Shown piece after piece: positions 62,262 to 64,000 of a DNA stretch of 64,000 nt (position 1 is its first letter; each line of letters opens with the position of its first letter). Under the pieces are notes generated by a model. The model did no database searches and had not been told where the DNA came from. It saw only the letters and a list, made by a program, of their open reading frames with translations. Source of the DNA: JAAYHV01 sp964400515 (GTDB lineage Bacteria > Bacillota > Clostridia > Peptostreptococcales > Anaerovoracaceae); NCBI GenBank assembly GCA_964400515.1, contig CAYNTJ010000006.1, positions 74,525 through 138,524 of the forward strand. Direction: 5' to 3'. Both the position numbers and the translations under genes were made by a program.

Positions 62262-63404
62262 ATGACAGAAAACAGATTAAACCATATAAAAACCAACAAG
62301 TTTAGGATGTTATATATATTCACTTATGCACCCGTTGGAATAATATGTCCGTTAATCGGACAGTACTTGGATTATTTGGGATTTACCGGTACACAAATAG
62401 GCATTGTAACCGCCGTAGGAACGGCGGCATCCATACCGGCAGGTCTCATATGGGGCAAGGTGTATTCGGAGAGTAATTATGGAAAGAGGGTTGTGGCTTT
62501 GCTTTGCACCATGGCGGGAATATTCGCCCTTATCAGCCTGAGTATCACCACGTTTATACTTTTTACTATTATATACGCCGTGATATATTTTTTTCAGGGG
62601 CCGGTTATGGGTCTATGTGACGCCATGGTAATGGAGGAAAAGCTGGAGTTTTCAGGCATAAGGCTTTGGGGATCCGTTGGATATGCACTGGCGGTGTTTG
62701 CCGGGGGTAAAATAGGCGAAAACATTGGGCTACAATATATTTTTATTTTATATGCTGTGATTTTTTTCTTTGGAGCAATTTTTGCAATGTCCATACATGA
62801 GATCAAACATGAATATCATGAAGAAATGAATAAAGAAGGGAAATTTAAAAGATTAATCAAGGAAAAAAAGTATATGAAGATGGTATTGGCGGGATTTTTC
62901 ATAATTGGTGCCAATGTGGCCAACAATACGTATTTTGGATTCCTATATAGAGATGGGGGAGGTACAATCGCCGGAATAGGATTGGCTTTCTTTCTTATGA
63001 CATTGAGCGAGGCTCCTTTTATGATGATAGCACCTAAAATAGCAAAGAAGATAACACCTCAAAAGCTGGTCTTAATTGCCATGGTAATTTCCGTAATAAG
63101 ATATTTTTGGTTCTTCAGTGGACCTTCCAGTGTTATGCTGATAGTATTTTTCTTCATACAAGGTATAGTAAACGGATTCATTTTGGTGGAATTCATAAAA
63201 TGCCTTTCTAATTATGTAAGCACGGACTTGGTGGGACTGGCAATGCCTACCTTTTATTCAATAACAACGGGGAGTACAATATTATGTAACTATTTTGGTG
63301 GTATGATGCTGGATATATCCGGGAGTACAGGGGTCTACCTATTCTTTACTTTATATAGCTTGATTGGGCTCATGTTTTTCATAGGGTTTAAACTGTACAG
63401 ATAA
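62262..63404 (+). CDS. MFS transporter (MFS_1-like, LacY/NupG-related)
   Basis: 380 aa with about twelve hydrophobic segments. The N-terminal half carries YAPVGIICPLIGQYLDYLGF and a GLIWGKVYSESNYGKR cytoplasmic loop. GPVMGLCDAMVMEEKLEFSGIRLWGSVGYAL is the characteristic motif of the MFS_1-like branch (LacY, HcaT, NupG). A basic central loop separates halves. Substrate not predictable: sugars, nucleosides or aromatic acids occur in this branch. Of two ATGs I use 62262, 6 nt after AGGAG. Divergent from folT; no operon partner except a LytTR gene 100 nt on. Confidence 0.88.
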   Translation: MTENRLNHIKTNKFRMLYIFTYAPVGIICPLIGQYLDYLGFTGTQIGIVTAVGTAASIPAGLIWGKVYSESNYGKRVVALLCTMAGIFALISLSITTFILFTIIYAVIYFFQGPVMGLCDAMVMEEKLEFSGIRLWGSVGYALAVFAGGKIGENIGLQYIFILYAVIFFFGAIFAMSIHEIKHEYHEEMNKEGKFKRLIKEKKYMKMVLAGFFIIGANVANNTYFGFLYRDGGGTIAGIGLAFFLMTLSEAPFMMIAPKIAKKITPQKLVLIAMVISVIRYFWFFSGPSSVMLIVFFFIQGIVNGFILVEFIKCLSNYVSTDLVGLAMPTFYSITTGSTILCNYFGGMMLDISGSTGVYLFFTLYSLIGLMFFIGFKLYR

Positions 63405-63503
63405 TTGTATACAATTATCTCGAAATTTCACGAACGAAATTCCTTTATTTTCCTTATATATAAGCTTAAAATAGAATTACGAAAATCAATAAGGAGAGAA
63501 AGT

Positions 63504-63887
63504 ATGTCAAAAGAAGAAAAAGAAAGAATATCAGTTATAAACAGTAAAACCTGTGAGCAGATTAAAGTAAAGGACATTGAAATGATAGAACAGGTGGGAA
63601 GAAGGGTACATGTTATAACCGATAAAGGTGAGAGCTATTACTATGGTAAGATCAGGAACCTAGATACTGCATTAGATGATGATTTCTATCATGCACTTAA
63701 TGGATGTATCGTTAATTTTACAAAGGTTACTAAAATGGAATCCCAACTCATATATTTAGAGTCGGGTCTTGTATGCGAAATTGGGCGAAATAATTTTATT
63801 AAAACAAAGCAAGCGTACAAGGATTATCTGCACAAATTCCCACCATTTTTCAAGCCTTCAGCAGAGGAAGAAAAGAACCTGAATTAG
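63504..63887 (+). CDS. Stand-alone LytTR DNA-binding domain protein
   Basis: 127 aa consisting almost only of a LytTR domain (about 10-115): EQIKVKDIEMIEQVGRRVHVITDKGESYYY begins the beta-strand pattern (shown in family blocks), then FYHALNGCIVNFTKVTKM and the C-terminal IGRNNFIKTKQAYKDYL. It lacks a receiver domain and membrane segments. Start at the ATG with AAGGAGAG 5 nt upstream. Frame is open further 5' but without a site. It is a predicted transcription factor with no sensor kinase nearby; its targets are unknown. Confidence 0.86.
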   Translation: MSKEEKERISVINSKTCEQIKVKDIEMIEQVGRRVHVITDKGESYYYGKIRNLDTALDDDFYHALNGCIVNFTKVTKMESQLIYLESGLVCEIGRNNFIKTKQAYKDYLHKFPPFFKPSAEEEKNLN

Positions 63888-63895
63888 TAGAAGAA

Positions 63896-63925
63896 AATGC
63901 TCGACCGAAGGGTCGAGTATTTTTA
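63896..63925 (+). terminator. Terminator after the LytTR gene
   Basis: GCTCGACC and GGTCGAGT around GAAG, followed by ATTTTTATT. Confidence 0.9.
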
Positions 63926-63947
63926 TTAAAAAGTTTAATAAAAGGTA

Positions 63948-63976
63948 TTGACATGAGTTTAAAAAAGTAGTAAAAT
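63948..63976 (+). promoter_or_regulatory. Strong sigma-A promoter running off the window end
   Basis: TTGACA (63948-63953), a 17-nt spacer and TAAAAT (63971-63976). About 20 transcribed bases are visible, including a GC-rich GCTGTCACGGTAGACGGC with possible pairing. No coding start is seen, so an RNA gene or long leader may follow. Confidence 0.75.
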
Positions 63977-64000
63977 ACAAAAGCTGTCACGGTAGACGGC

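Overview
This window is a compact, AT-rich chromosomal segment of a low-GC Gram-positive anaerobe, most likely a Clostridia or Tissierellia-type Firmicute. The evidence is strong AGGAGG-type ribosome binding sites, TTGACA/TATAAT promoters, a clostridial-type LexA box, tRNA genes with encoded CCA ends, SpoVG and PurR, a THF riboswitch, and many 1-14 nt gene overlaps. No prophage, insertion sequence, CRISPR array or rRNA gene was seen. Genus is not resolvable from sequence alone.

Layout: 1-2.6 kb holds an amino-acid symporter gene with a 1-nt frameshift and ornithine carbamoyltransferase. 2.7-10.3 kb is one tightly overlapping run: a nucleoside-type ABC importer (ATPase and two permeases, no binding protein), a YgiQ radical SAM protein, a solitary DNA adenine methyltransferase and a YitT membrane protein, followed by tRNA-Arg. 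10.5-15.8 kb holds a lipoprotein, aminopeptidase P, a frameshifted AMP-forming acyl-CoA synthetase and a Ca/cation antiporter. 15.8-18.8 kb (minus strand) holds a YprB-like exonuclease, YchF and Lgt. A promoter-hairpin-terminator unit between ychF and the exonuclease looks like an unannotated small RNA with C-rich loops. 18.9-20.4 kb is an SOS-controlled polymerase IV gene plus a small partner.

20.5-36.1 kb is carbohydrate metabolism: Pgi, phosphoglucomutase, GalE, a hybrid sensor kinase, a sugar-1-phosphate nucleotidyltransferase, then an operon of GH2 beta-galactosidase, an unrecognised GT-B-like protein, a GPH sugar symporter and a single-chain fusion of GH36 alpha-galactosidase with galactokinase. 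Together these can import galactosides, hydrolyse them inside the cell, phosphorylate galactose and feed it to glycolysis. No GalT is seen, so the nucleotidyltransferase may make UDP-galactose directly.

36.2-36.8 kb is a six-gene tRNA cluster with two promoters. 36.9-47 kb holds a zinc-ribbon/OB-fold membrane protein, an amidohydrolase, a YtrA-type GntR/ABC system with a WG-repeat protein and a 42-bp perfect palindrome as likely operator, a lipoprotein, an M29 aminopeptidase, PhzF and MocR-type proteins and a PHP protein. 47.2-62 kb holds pyruvate kinase and a rearranged version of the Bacillus purR-spoVG-glmU-prs-pth-mfd-spoVB-mazG-rqcP neighbourhood, with murC inserted, GlmU reduced to its acetyltransferase half and MazG lacking the methylase domain. 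It ends with a THF-riboswitch-controlled FolT. An MFS transporter, a single-domain LytTR protein and a strong promoter running off the window close the segment.
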